DNA of 64,000 nt, taken from NCBI GenBank assembly GCA_031216915.1, contig CM062288.1:176121919-176185918 (forward strand). Reading direction: 5' to 3'. The translations under genes were made by a program, and so were the position numbers. How positions within the stretch are numbered: position 1 is the stretch's first letter; every line of letters begins with the position of its first letter. This stretch comes from Pictodentalium vernedei. Its lineage: Eukaryota > Mollusca > Scaphopoda > Dentaliida > Dentaliidae. The notes below the pieces were generated by a model that was given only the letters and a program-made list of their open reading frames with translations, was not told the DNA's origin and did not search any database. Shown one piece after another: positions 32,489-43,689 of this stretch.

Positions 32489-34057
32489 TCAGAAATAAGT
32501 CATTACCGAGGGCGCTAGATTGAGTCCGAAGCACATTGCTCGGAACTGATAAACGATTCCTAGGACAGCGAAGCGGAGGTACTTTCTGAACATCGGATGT
32601 ACCATGACATGAAAGTACGCATCCTTGAGATCTATGCTCGCAACATAATCGTTCACTCGAATGCTCGCTCTCACCGATCGAATGGTCTCCATATAAAACT
32701 TTGGAGCCACGATCAGTTTGTTTATCCAGCTGAGCTCTATAACTGGACGGAAAGAGCCATCTGGTTTTGGTACCAGGAACAGGTGACTGTAAAAACCCAG
32801 GGATTCCTGGTTTTCTATGACCTCTATTGCATTCTTCTCCAGAAGAGATTGCACCTCTGATAGAAGCGAATCTCTCTTCTGAAGGTTGGACGGAAGCTGA
32901 GTCCATTGTGGACTTCGTGTTAACGGAGGTTTTTCTCGGAAGGTCAATTTTAGGCCTTCCGAGATAACTTCCTGTACCCATCCGTCGTCTGTAATTGACA
33001 ACCAATTGGTCAAAAATCTTGACAGCCTTCCACCCACTGGACAGCAATAGAGGTCCTGACCTTCACCTCCTGGACCTGCAAGGCTTGCGGGAAGAGAAAC
33101 TACATCCTCCCGACCTGCGCCTTGACCAGTCGACCTAGGAGCACCTGACCAGTTGTCTTGGCCAGAATTACATCCCCTACCTGAGTCATTACTCTGACGG
33201 TCTCTGGAGTAAGAGCTGGAGGATTTTTTATATCCTTTATAGGAGCCTTCCTTGGACGTATTCGCTCCAGAAGCTCCTGACTTACTCGTCTCTGCCGAGT
33301 CTGGTTTCTTAGAAATCGACTTAAAGAGCAGAGAATATGAAGCTTTTTTGGTAATCTGATCATAGATTAATGAAAGCTTACCATCAAAGAGAAATTCTCT
33401 GGAAATCGGAGCGACTCGAAGAAAGTTTTTCACCTTAGAATCTACCCTAGTGGATGAAGCCAGGGCAGCTTCACGTCTGACTAACTCCAAATTTGCCACC
33501 GATAGGGTGGAGTTATACGTGGAATATGCAGTTGTCCTAGAAAGAACTCTCAAGGAAGTTTGAACATCCTGGAATTCTTTACCATCGAGATGTTGTGCTA
33601 ATGCTCTGGTAAGGGGATCTGCGTATGATAATGTGTCTAAACTGGCTCTATTAGACGAGATCGTCATCTCCAAAGTACTAGGGAGAATCGACATAGACGC
33701 CGGCAATGACAATTCCAAGTCTTCGGCCTGGTCATCTAAACGCAGAGGAACTCTCGGCACGCCCTTTCCTGCCGTAGCAAATCTATTCTTATTGTTGATG
33801 AATGGCAGATGTAGAGCTTGTTGCGATAAGAAACTGGTTTTGCCTGTCTTAGAGGCTAATTTAAAAATAGCATCATTCAGCAATTCAAACGTCTGTGAGA
33901 CATTGCTGGACTGGACCGGATACTCAGGAACATCTTCCTTAATACGGCCAAAAAAGTTGGTATCCAGTGACGCTATCAGTCTCTTATCCAGTATCGCAGC
34001 ATTCTGGTCTGATGGAACAAGGTCTGGAAGGTGTTGACAGATAAAGTCCATCGCCAC
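32489..34057 (-). pseudogene. Copy C ORF1 fused in frame to RT
   Basis: One 522-codon frame covers the ORF1 capsid-like region (AMDFICQHLPDL, FELLNDAIFKLASKTGK, STLSVANLELVRREAAL) and continues into RT (GFYSHLFLVPKPDGSFRPVI, VASIDLKDAYFHVMVHP, MCFGLNLAP). In D, F and G the same two regions are in different frames. Relative to D, one base is missing near 33110 in the Gly/Arg-rich end of ORF1, which creates the fusion. The ORF1 start is lost to the copy D insertion, and the RT ends at a frameshift near 32490 before YLDD. Confidence 0.85.
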
Positions 34058-34081
34058 CTTATATTGTTCCAGAAGGGAAAA

Positions 34082-34465
34082 GTTAAAAAATTTATAGTAA
34101 TTTATATATTTTTTATACTTACCAATGACCCAGACTTAGCTGGTGCTAACTCTAACAAAACCAGGGCCAAACACAAATTTTGCCCCCCAATCCCCAAAAT
34201 TTGCATCCAAAACAAAAAGAAATCATGTCCTAAAGGACCTCCATACTACGCCTCCACTGCGCATGCGCAGTGACGCAGTCGTCCCGAAATTGGCGCCAAT
34301 TATCATTCTTACTGGCAGTGCCTGGTCAGCGCTATGTACTCAGCGGGGAGGCAAGAGTTCCCAACTCCAGGGAGGGCCATCCCCGTCTGGGTCATTGGTA
34401 AGTATAAAAAATATATAAATTACTATAAATTTTTTAACATTTTTATACTGTACCAATGACCCAGA
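34082..34465 (-). repeat. Copy D left ITR and ICR
   Basis: The ITR contains CACTGCGCATGCGCAGTG and AATTGGCGCCAATT, both perfect palindromes. The ICR 34385-34465 has its junction TTTTTTAAC|ATTTTTATAC at 34438/34439. A conserved hairpin GTATCTTTCT...AGAAAGATAC follows at 34582-34617 in the 3' untranslated region. Confidence 0.9.
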
Positions 34466-35078
34466 CTTAGCTGAATAGTAAACAGGCTGGAGGGCCTAGG
34501 ACATAGAGGAAAATCCAATAAGCTCAACTATATAGTAAAGAGGTAACCCCTTAAGGAGAAAAGGAGTATTAGGCTTTACATGTATCTTTCTTATTTAATA
34601 TTAAATTAGAAAGATACACTACCCTTAATAATTGAGCACAATAACATTCATGTTCTCTATTAACATCCAGTATAACCCTTATACTAATTATTTTTAAAGC
34701 AAGCCAATAAATAAAGTAGTCCAGAGAACTGAGACTCTTTATAGTCATTTAAAAGTGTCCGAGTATTGTATATTAAAGCCCGTTTGACACTTGACATATA
34801 CAAATGCTTCACACCGAGCTACACTTTAAAAATAAGACATGAATGAATTTAAACATTAATATTACACTTTAAAACCATCCCGGAAGCGACTCAGAAATAC
34901 TGACTTGGAGGAGGCATTCCCTTGCTTTTCACTATAAAGCAGGTGACCTAAGGGAACACCCGCCCCCCCCCCCCCCCCCCCTTCCCCTTGCCCTGGGTCA
35001 AATAGCCCAGAGCGAAGAGGGCAGCCGGACGGAGTCACTGCCGGAACAGAAAGCCTGCATAACTATAGTTGCAACTGT

Positions 35079-36970
35079 TTAGTGGACGACATTCTGAGCA
35101 ACAGATAACGGACCTAAACAATGCAGGTCTCCAGAAATGGACTCAATATTTCTGAGATAAAAATTCGTAAATGTGGATGGCTGAGACCAATAAGCAGCCT
35201 TCATTAAATCTGTAATAGCAACACTATTAGCATAAGCCCAGGAAGTAGAAAGAGCTCTTACTTCATGAGCAGAAATCTTAAGCACAGACTGCTGAGAGGA
35301 AGATAAATCTTCATAAGCAGTACGGATAGTTAACTGAATCCATCTAGCAATAGAATGGACTGAAATATCCTTTCTATTAGGCATCAAAGACAGAAAGAAA
35401 CGTTTCCGTCCCTTTCTGATAAACTGAGATCTCTGTTTATAGATACGTAGTGCTCTAACAGGACAGAGTAAAGGCCTACGCCCGTCTGAAGACGGAAGAG
35501 CCTTAATAACAATAGGTTCCGGATATTTATTAGGAGCCTGATTCTTAGCTAAAAAACCCACATTAGTAGTGAAGGTGATAGTGTTCCCAACACTACGATA
35601 ATGAGAATCATCCACCGATAGTGCATGAAGCTCACTGACTCTTCTGGCAGAAGAGAAAGCTAAGAGAAAAGCTGTCTTATAAGATAAGATTTGAAATCTA
35701 CTGTCCCAAGAGGTTCAAATGGCTTTTCCTTCAATTTAAGGAGAACCCAAGCTAAATTCCACTTAGGAATTAATCTAAGAGTTCTGGGTCTATTTATCGA
35801 AAAGTTTCTAACCAACTTCGATAAAGAGACATTAGATCCAATTTGTAAACTATCATGATGTGCATAGGTATCAGATAACATAGATCTATAACCCTTTATA
35901 GTAACAGGCTGCAGTTTGATTTCGTCAAACAAGTATACTAGAAAGTTTGCAATGTCTGTTATAGAGGGATCAAATATATCTACAGAATGATCCCTACACC
36001 AACGACGAAAAACCTTCCACTTAGCCGCATAGTTTAGCGAAGAGGAGGTCCTCCTGCAGTTAGAAATCGCGTCCACTGCTCGTCCTGTAAAGTGCTTGCC
36101 ATGCAAGAAGGACCGCACAACGGAAAAACGTGAAGGTTGAGACCTTGCGGGTTGTGATGGAGTTGGCGCGATTTCCCCTGCGAAAGAAGATCCTCTCGTG
36201 GAGGAAGCTTCCGCGGTAGGTCCCACAACAGACACCTGAGTAGATTTATCCACGGTCTCTGTGGCGACAGAGATGCTACCAACAGAATCTTGCATTGAGA
36301 TTGTTTTATCTTTAGCAATACTTGTTGAATTAACGGCGCTGGAGGATACGCATATCCTATCATTCCGTCCCAAGGGATCGACAGAGCGTCTACAGCAAAT
36401 GCTCTTGGATCCGGACACGGAGACACATACGTCTGCAACTGATTGTTGAGATGTGTCGCAAATAAGTCTATCATTGGCCGTTCCCATTGGTAGCAAATCT
36501 GATTGAATACTTGTTTGTTGAGAGTCCACTCCGACGGCAACAAGCGACCCTTTCGTGAAAGGGAGTCTGCTAGCACATTCAGACGACCCGGTATGTGACG
36601 GACCGAAAGAAGAACGTGATGTTCTAACGCAAACAGAAGGATTCTTTCCGTTAGATTGAACAACGGAACTGAATGAGTGCCTCCCTGATTCCGTATATAC
36701 GCCACTACTGTCGTATTGTCGGATAGGATTTGGACATGAGCATCGTGAATAATGTCCATCCAGTGACGTAACGCAAGCCAAATTGACATCATTTCCTTGA
36801 TGTTTATGTGCTTGCACAGGAATTGCGGATCCCAAAGACCCTGGCATCTCGAATCCGTTGGGATTAATGATGCACCCCAACCTGTTTGACTGGCATCCGT
36901 CATAACGGTAAAACTCGGATCCGGCAACTGCAGCGGAACTCCTTGAGTTAACCACTGAATGTTTGCCCAA
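35079..36970 (-). pseudogene. Copy D tyrosine recombinase, single-base frameshift
   Basis: The N-terminal part (35660-36970) reads LNYAAKWKVFRRWCRDHS, TIKGYRSMLSDTYAHHD and PKWNLAWVLLKLKEKPFEPL, then shifts at DFKSYLIR. The C-terminal part (35079-35615) has AHEVRALSTSWAY and AAYWSQPSTFTNFYLRN. F reads GATAAGAATTTG where D reads GATAAGATTTG near 35689: one A lost. The first Arg box sequence is still present just after the slip, so all catalytic residues remain in the DNA. This is the only lesion I see in D's recombinase domain. Confidence 0.88.
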
Positions 36971-38349
36971 GTCTGAATCTCTTGTTTCACTTGATCTGAC
37001 AAGAGAACGTCTACATCGAGCGAATGAATTTTCTCACTCCAATTCTGAGTCAGGAAAATTTGAAGAGGACGTGTGCGTAACCGCCCCATCGGAATGAGAT
37101 CCGCGGCGGCTCCGCACAGACCTATCAGTCTCATAAATTCTCTCGCCGTGACTTTGTCTGCGTGCAGACAATAGCGAGCGTAACAACTGACTGATTTCGC
37201 TCTGGTTAACGGCAGACGAACGAGATTGTTGTGCGTCTCGAAGCTCATTCCCAGATGAGTGAATGACTTGGACGGCACCAGATCCGACTTCTCCTCATTT
37301 ACTATAAAACCGAGACGTCGGAGCAATAGAAGAAGATTCTGAACATCGTTCTGAAGCGTTAACTCGTTGCCGTACCTCTGAAGAATGTCATCCAGGTAGG
37401 CCGACGTTACCGCAGACGAATGAGCTCGGAAGTAGATCATTACCGAGTTCATTACCCGAGTGAAAGCCCAGGGTGCTAGATTCAATCCGAAGCACATCGC
37501 CCGGAATTGATACACCACTCCAAGGACTGCGAAGCGTAGATACTTTCGGAATGTCGGATGTACCATGACGTGAAAGTACGCATCTTTGAGATCTATGCTC
37601 GTTGCATAATCGTTCACCCGAATACTCGCTCTGACCGATCGAATCGTCTCCATATAAAACTTCGGAGCGACGATCAGCTTGTTTATCCAGCTCAAATCTA
37701 TGACTGGACGGAACGAGCCGTCTGGTTTCGGAACCAGAAACAGATGGCTGTAGAATCCCAGAGATTCCTGGTTTTCTACGACCTCTACCGCGTTCTTCAT
37801 TAAAAGAGACTGCACCTCTGATAACAGAGCGTCTCTTTTCTGTGGATTTGACGGAAGATGAGTCCACTTTGGACTTCGAGTTAATGGAGGCTTTCGTTTG
37901 AAGGATATCTTGAGACCTTCCGAAGTCACTCCTCTCACCCAAGGGTCGTCCGTAATCGACGCCCACTCTTGTGAAAAACTCGACAACCTTCCGCCAACCG
38001 GAACGCGATAGAGGTTTAAGCCATCACCTCCTGGACCTGCGAGGCCTGCGGTAGGAGAAACCACGTCTTCCACGACCCGCACCTCGCCTCGTCGACCTCG
38101 GGGCGTCCGACCGATTGTCCCGGCCTGAAGGACGTCCCGAACGAGAGTCGCTATCCTGACGGTCTCTCGAATAAGACCAAGAGGACGCACCGGAACCTCT
38201 ATAGGAACCTCTCTTGGGCGCATTAGACCCAGAAGTGCCTGTCTTATTCGTGTCTGCTGTATCTGACTTCTTAGGAGCCGATCTGAACAACAGAGAATCA
38301 TTAGCTTTCTTTTTAATTTTATCATAAATAGCGGAATGCTTGCCGTCAA
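36034..38349 (-). CDS. Copy D RT/RNase H/methyltransferase-like polyprotein, intact
   Basis: A 771-codon frame with no stop. RT: HLFLVPKPDGSFRPVIDLSW, TSIDLKDAYFHVMVHP, CFGLNLAPWAFTRVMN and SAYLDDILQRYG with the catalytic Asp pair. RNase H: VMTDASQTGWGASL (Asp), HINIKEMMSIWL (Glu), LSDNTTVVAYIRNQGG (Asp), LNVLADSLSRKG (Asp). C-terminal: DLFATHLNNQ, SPCPDPRAFAVDALSIPW, YAYPPAPLIQQVLLKI, the methyltransferase-like part of DIRS1. The first Met is inside the ORF1 overlap (38024-38349), so translation probably needs a frame change or internal start. It copies element RNA to DNA. Confidence 0.93.
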   Translation of the reverse strand: MTASIPLFMIKLKRKLMILCCSDRLLRSQIQQTRIRQALLGLMRPREVPIEVPVRPLGLIRETVRIATLVRDVLQAGTIGRTPRGRRGEVRVVEDVVSPTAGLAGPGGDGLNLYRVPVGGRLSSFSQEWASITDDPWVRGVTSEGLKISFKRKPPLTRSPKWTHLPSNPQKRDALLSEVQSLLMKNAVEVVENQESLGFYSHLFLVPKPDGSFRPVIDLSWINKLIVAPKFYMETIRSVRASIRVNDYATSIDLKDAYFHVMVHPTFRKYLRFAVLGVVYQFRAMCFGLNLAPWAFTRVMNSVMIYFRAHSSAVTSAYLDDILQRYGNELTLQNDVQNLLLLLRRLGFIVNEEKSDLVPSKSFTHLGMSFETHNNLVRLPLTRAKSVSCYARYCLHADKVTAREFMRLIGLCGAAADLIPMGRLRTRPLQIFLTQNWSEKIHSLDVDVLLSDQVKQEIQTWANIQWLTQGVPLQLPDPSFTVMTDASQTGWGASLIPTDSRCQGLWDPQFLCKHINIKEMMSIWLALRHWMDIIHDAHVQILSDNTTVVAYIRNQGGTHSVPLFNLTERILLFALEHHVLLSVRHIPGRLNVLADSLSRKGRLLPSEWTLNKQVFNQICYQWERPMIDLFATHLNNQLQTYVSPCPDPRAFAVDALSIPWDGMIGYAYPPAPLIQQVLLKIKQSQCKILLVASLSPQRPWINLLRCLLWDLPRKLPPREDLLSQGKSRQLHHNPQGLNLHVFPLCGPSCMASTLQDEQWTRFLTAGGPPLR

Positions 38350-40126
38350 AGAGAAGTTCTCCTGAGACCGAAGCGACTCTAAGAGAGTTCTTCACCTTAG
38401 AATCCACTAGTGTGGATGTAGCTAGGGCTGCGTCACGTCTAACCAACTCCAGATTTGCCACTGAAAGGGCGGAGTTACACGTGGAATAAGCTACTGCCCT
38501 TGAAAGAAGTCTTAAAGAGGATTGTATATCCTGAAACTCTTCCCCTTGAAGGCGCAGTGATAACGCCTTAGTAAGGTGATCTGCGTAAGATAAGGCATCT
38601 AAATTGGCTCTGTTAGACGCAATAGCTGTTTCCAACACCGCGGTTGGAATAGAAGCTGACGACGGTAATGATAGCTCTAAGTCTTCCGCCTTGTCGTCCA
38701 TACGCAGAGGAACTCTCGGTATACCCTGTCCTGCCGTATCGAATTTATTCCTTGCATTAATGAAAGGCAGGTTGAGAGTATTAGCGGACAAGAAACCTGC
38801 TTTCCCCGTCCTGGAAGCAAGTTTAAATATAGCGTCGTTCAATAATTCAAATGTTCTAGCAACATTATTGGACTGCGACGGAAACTCGGGAGCGATGTCC
38901 CTGAACCGCTCAAAAAATTCAGAGTCCAATGACGCTATAATTCTCTTGTCCGGAAGCGCAGCAGTCTGGCCCGACGGAACAACTTGAGGGAGAAAGTGCC
39001 GGATGAAGTCCACGGCAGCTTTATGTTGTTCCGAAAGGGATAGCTCCAAGTCATCCGCATCCTTTTCACCATCCGGTCGGACCTCACGATGTTCCCGGTC
39101 GTCCGCCCCCGATGCTTCGGCGGAGCGTACCGACCCAGCGCCATCGGATAATTCTCGATCCGACACCGTTTCTGTTGGCTGCTGGGATGCTGCGATAAGC
39201 TGTGCTATCTGCACAAGAATGTCCGGCGTCGAGACCTGCGGAGGCGCAGTCTTTCGCTGCTTCGCCGAGGGCAGCTCCGCATCAGATGGCTCCCGCATAC
39301 TTTTCCTATGCGAACGTCCGGAGTCCATCGGTCTCGAATCCCTGGCTGCCGGATGGTGTGACCTGGTCGCCGAAGAATCCTTCATCGGCGAAGCTGGTAA
39401 TATATCGGCGGTCACGCAGCCAAGGTGCGGTCGTGTGCGCTGACGAGAAGAGGAAGCCTTAACAGTCTCTGCGGACTGCTTATACAACGGAGCGTCCCGA
39501 GCCACGGACGTATGCTCCGCTAAAGACACATTTTGTACCACAACATCTGGTCCCAGATGTTGTTGTACGAGAGAGGGACCTCTCTCGCTCGCGGCCCGGC
39601 TGGACCTGGACGAGCTATGAACCGGACTAAAAGGCTTCGTCCGTTCTCGCTTACTATCTGCCGTCACTGGGTGTGCATCTATTATGTTTATAGTGCTCGC
39701 ATCACCCAAAATTTCCTCTTGGACCGCATCGGACGAACCCGGCTGCCGAACCATTCGGTGAATGGACGCTACACCGGGCGAGCTAGCGGACGACATTTGT
39801 CTAATCTCCATGAGCACTTTTGCCGCTAGCTCTGAATTCATTTGTGACGACGGACGCACACTTGAAGAAGATAACATGGAAACATCACCCTGTTCTGGTT
39901 CCTCTGAAATAGAAACTGAGAGAGTAGAGTGACCTTGCGGAGAAAGAGCCGGCATCGCTCTTTCTCCAGAAACAGCATATCGTGACACACGTTTCCAATG
40001 TTTCTCATCCCAATGTTCACATATAGGACAGGGATTAATGCGAGAACACTGACTACAATTAATACAATGATCATGAAAGTCAGAGGAAGATTTCTTCCTA
40101 TTACAATTTGAACAACGTCCCTTCAT
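38024..40126 (-). CDS. Copy D ORF1 (gag-like), intact
   Basis: I start at the Met of MKGRCSNCNRKK (40126). The frame is open to a Met at 40177, but that lies upstream of the predicted splice acceptor (40169-40171), and F and A begin at the equivalent inner Met. About 700 residues. N-terminal Cys/His cluster: CSNC, HDHCINCSQC, CPICEHW, H. A Ser-rich linker follows, then a capsid-like helical part (HKAAVDFIRHFLPQVV, FELLNDAIFKLASRTGKAGFL, STCNSALSVANLELVRRDAAL) and an Arg/Gly/Ser-rich tail ending RRPRRSRR. Presumed RNA-binding structural protein. The 39366-39832 stretch also forms a stem-loop cluster. Confidence 0.9.
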   Translation of the reverse strand: MKGRCSNCNRKKSSSDFHDHCINCSQCSRINPCPICEHWDEKHWKRVSRYAVSGERAMPALSPQGHSTLSVSISEEPEQGDVSMLSSSSVRPSSQMNSELAAKVLMEIRQMSSASSPGVASIHRMVRQPGSSDAVQEEILGDASTINIIDAHPVTADSKRERTKPFSPVHSSSRSSRAASERGPSLVQQHLGPDVVVQNVSLAEHTSVARDAPLYKQSAETVKASSSRQRTRPHLGCVTADILPASPMKDSSATRSHHPAARDSRPMDSGRSHRKSMREPSDAELPSAKQRKTAPPQVSTPDILVQIAQLIAASQQPTETVSDRELSDGAGSVRSAEASGADDREHREVRPDGEKDADDLELSLSEQHKAAVDFIRHFLPQVVPSGQTAALPDKRIIASLDSEFFERFRDIAPEFPSQSNNVARTFELLNDAIFKLASRTGKAGFLSANTLNLPFINARNKFDTAGQGIPRVPLRMDDKAEDLELSLPSSASIPTAVLETAIASNRANLDALSYADHLTKALSLRLQGEEFQDIQSSLRLLSRAVAYSTCNSALSVANLELVRRDAALATSTLVDSKVKNSLRVASVSGELLFDGKHSAIYDKIKKKANDSLLFRSAPKKSDTADTNKTGTSGSNAPKRGSYRGSGASSWSYSRDRQDSDSRSGRPSGRDNRSDAPRSTRRGAGRGRRGFSYRRPRRSRR

Positions 40127-40168
40127 TGTGAAAGAACAACAATAAGTCCTAGTTACTCGTAAAAACCC

Positions 40169-40345
40169 CTGACACAAAGATACATAATAACATGATCCAT
40201 TAATAAATGAAAAAACAATTGCAAAACAAAATAATTTTCAGAGAAGCCCAAGTTGCTGAAAAGTAACGTTGAGCCCCGATGGATCCGATGGCAAAGTGTG
40301 GTCAAAAATTTTAAATTTATATAAAATAATTAATGAGACACTTTC
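40169..40345 (-). other. Copy D leader intron, donor mutated
   Basis: The acceptor-like TTTGTGTCAG|GGG (CAG = complement of 40169-40171) is conserved. The donor position reads GAAAGT instead of GTAAGT (complement of 40340-40345), so splicing at this site should fail in D. Confidence 0.5.
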
Positions 40346-41789
40346 GGATAATATAAATGTATCTTATAATGAGATAAACTACCACAAAGGCAAACAGCCC
40401 CCCCTCAAAAAAGGCTGTTGCCAATGAAAACAAACAGTGTAAACACACTAGAAAACATGACTCCAGGCACTGAAAAAACTGGCCCGGAATCAGTCATCAA
40501 TTACACTCTATCTGATGCAAAACAGAGACTCCCAGGGGAGAATCTGTAGAACATCAGATGGAAGATGCAGAACACAAACGTTATACACCCATGGGTGAAA
40601 ACGTAACTATGGGGAAAATAACAGAAAACATTCTGTAACCAAGCAACTCTCCCAGGAAATTTTAGAAATGAAATTTCTCAAAAATATGCCAAAAGCATGG
40701 GAGAATTGCAAGGGGGGACTTTAGAAGGCTAGGGGAGAGGAAACACTGAATAAGCAGTGCAACAATTAGCAAGAATGACAACAAGAGGCCCATGCCTCGA
40801 AAGTTAAAAAATTTATAGTAATTTATATATTTTTTATACTTACCAATGACCCAGACATAGCTGGTGCTAACTCTTAAAATATAGGGCCAAACACAAATTT
40901 TGCCCCCCAATCCCCAAAATTTGCATCTAAAACTAAAGAAAACATGTCCTGAAAGGCCCTCCACACTTCGCCCCTACTGCGCATGCGCAGTGTCAAGGAC
41001 GTTCCGAAATTGGTGCCATTTATCATTCTAATAACCAGTGCCTGGTAAGCGCTATGTACTCAGCGGGGAGGCAAGAGTTCCCAACTCCTGGGAGGGCCAT
41101 CCCCGTCTGGGTCATTGGTAAGTATAAAAAATATATAAATTACTATAAATTTTTTAACATTTTTATACTGTACCAATGACCCAGACATAGCTGAATAGTA
41201 AAAAGGCTGGAGGGCCAAGGACATAGAGCAAAATGGAATACGCTCAATAAAATAAAATAGAGTCATCCCCTGTAGGGAAAAGAAGTAATAGGCCTTACAT
41301 GTATCTTTCTTATTTATGATAAATTAGAAAGATACAACACCTTCCAAAAATTGAGCTTCATACATCCATGTACTCTATTAATGTCCAATAATCCTTATAC
41401 TAATAATTTTTAAAGTAAGCCAATAATAAAGTAAGTCCAGAGAATAGAGACTCATATACTCCTAAAAGTGTCTGAGAATTGCATAATCATGTCCGTTGAC
41501 ATATGCAATATTCAAAAGCTATACTTTAAAAACTAAGACTTAAATGAATTTTATAAACTTAAACTTCTCACTAAACAACCATCCCAATAACAGCTCAGAA
41601 TTACTAACTCCGGAGGAGGTATCCCCTTGTTTCATAGTAAAAACAGGTGACCCAAGGGAACACCCTCCCCCCCCCCCCCCCTTTTTCTTGCCCTGGGTCA
41701 AATAGCCCAGAGCGAAGAGGGCAGCCGAACGGAGACACTGCCGAAACAGAAGCCTACCTAGCTATAGTAGCAACTGTTAAGTGAATGAC

Positions 41790-43680
41790 ATTCTGAGCAG
41801 TAGATAATAGACCTAACAATAGAGGCCTCCAGAAATGGACTCGATATTTCTGAGATAAAATTCATGAATGTGGATGGCTGAGCGCAATGAGCAGCCTTCA
41901 AAAATCTATAATAGCAACACTATTAATGTAAGCCCAAGAAGTAGAAGAACTCTTACTTCATGAGCCGAAATCTTAAGCACAACTGCTAAGTCAATGATAT
42001 ACCATAAGCAGTACGCTAGTTAATAGAATCCATTAACAATAAAATGGAGCGTAACGTCCTTCTACTAGACATCAAAGACAGAAGAAGCTTACGCCCTTGT
42101 AATAAACAGATATCTGTTTATAAATACATAAACTGTACCCGGAAAGAGTAAAGGCCTATGCCCATACGAAGATGGAAGGACCTTAAAATAATAGGTTCCG
42201 GATAATAGGAGCCTAACTCTTATGCAACAATCCAACCTAAATAGTAACGGAAGTATTGATTCCGAAACTATGAAAGTGAAAATCATCCATCGATATTGCA
42301 TGAAACTCACTGACTCTACAGTAAAAGAGAAACCAACAGAATTACTGTCTAAAAGGTCAGAATTTGAAAACTACTGTTTCCAGAGGCTCAAATGATTACT
42401 TAGCTAAATAAGAACCGAAGTTAAAATCCGTATAGGAATTTAATCTAAAGATTCTAAGTCTATTTATCAAAAAGTTACTAACTGACTTAGATAAAGAGAC
42501 AAAAGACTCAATTGTAAACTATCGTAGAGTGTATAGGTATGAGGTAACATAAACCTATAACCTAAATAATAACAGGCTGCAGTAGATCTTGTGAAACAAG
42601 TATACTAAAAAATAGCAATGAGTAGTATGGAGGGATCAACAATATGAACATAATGATCCCTACACCACGACGGAAGAGCCTCCACTTTAGTCGCATAGAA
42701 TAGCGAAGAAGAGGATCTCCTATAGTAAGAAATCGCGTCCAAAGCTCGTCCAGTACAGTGCTTACAATGCAATACGGACCACACAACGGAATACATGAAG
42801 GTTGCAACCTTGCTGGTTGTGATAAAGATGACACGATTTACCCAGTGAAAAAAGATCCTCACATAGAGGAAGATTTCACGTTAAGATCCACAGTAGACAA
42901 GAGAGTAAATTACTCATGATCTCTGTGAAGATAGAGATGCTATCAACAGAAATGTATTGTGGTTGTTTATCTTAGCAATACCTGCTAAAACAACAGCGCC
43001 GGAGGATACGCGTATCCTATCATTCCGTCCTATAGATCAATAGAGCGTTAACAGTATTAGCTCAGAGATCTGGACAAGCCAACACATACGTCTGCAATTG
43101 ATTAGCAAGCTGTGTCATAAATAAAACATCATTGGGCGCTCCCATAGATAGCAAATCTGATTGAATACTTGTTTGTTGAGAGTCCATTCTGACAGCAACA
43201 AGCGACCCGTAAGAGAACGGGAGTCCGATAAAACAATCAGACGACCCAGAATATGACGGACCAAAACTGAACTTGGTGTACTATAACCAACAGACGGATT
43301 CTTTCCATTAAATTGAATAACGGAAACGAAAGAGTGCCTCCCTGGTTCCGGAGATACGCCACTACTGTCGAATTAAAGGACAGGAATTTGGGCATGCGTT
43401 TCTGAATAATGTTCATGCAATGACATAAAGCAAGCCTAAAAAACATTATTCCGCGGAAGTTAAACTGATAGCTAAAAGACTGCGGAACCCAAAGACCCTG
43501 GCACTTCGAATCCGTAGGGATCAGTATATATCCCAATCTGTTTGACTGGCAACCGTCATAACAGTCACACTCGGGTCCGGCAACTGCGGCGGCACTCTCT
43601 GAGTCAACCACCGAATGTTTGCCCCAGTCTGAATCTCTTGTAACACTAGATAGACAAGAGAATGTATAAATCGAGCAATT
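41790..43680 (-). pseudogene. Copy E YR and RNase H remnants
   Basis: Only patches translate, for example KVEALPSWCRDHYVHIVDPS (42605-42862) and a GGTLSFPLFNLMERIRLLV fragment (43237-43611). Compared with D, single-base and short deletions are frequent across 41790-43640. RNase H sequence reaches the QEIQTWANI-equivalent codons and then ends abruptly at about 43680. Confidence 0.8.
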
Positions 43681-43689
43681 GATGGATTG

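Larger units (their letters stand above)
29245..34081 (-). mobile_element. DIRS1-like copy C (family 1, older), truncated by D
   Basis: Left ITR with AAAAAATTTACAGTAATTT start, ICR at 29547-29629 with the CAT-type junction, poly-C tract near 30127, YR, RT/RNase H and ORF1. The ORF1 N-terminus and leader are missing: copy D begins at GGGAAAA|GTT within ORF1. The YR has lost its first Arg box and several frameshifts are present. It is inserted in the leader of the fossil DIRS. Confidence 0.85.

Noticed and set aside
39838-40074. Hydrophobic 78-codon frame (MIIVLIVVSVLALIPV) repeated in D, F and G, looking like a membrane protein
   Set aside because: It is the shifted frame of the ORF1 Cys/His cluster; Cys, Asn and His codons read out of frame give Val, Ile and Leu. 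It has no separate signals and decays wherever ORF1 decays.
40127-40177. Upstream Met of ORF1 (MCQGFLRVTR) as the start in D and G
   Set aside because: It falls on the intron side of the predicted acceptor, and copies A and F begin at the inner Met.
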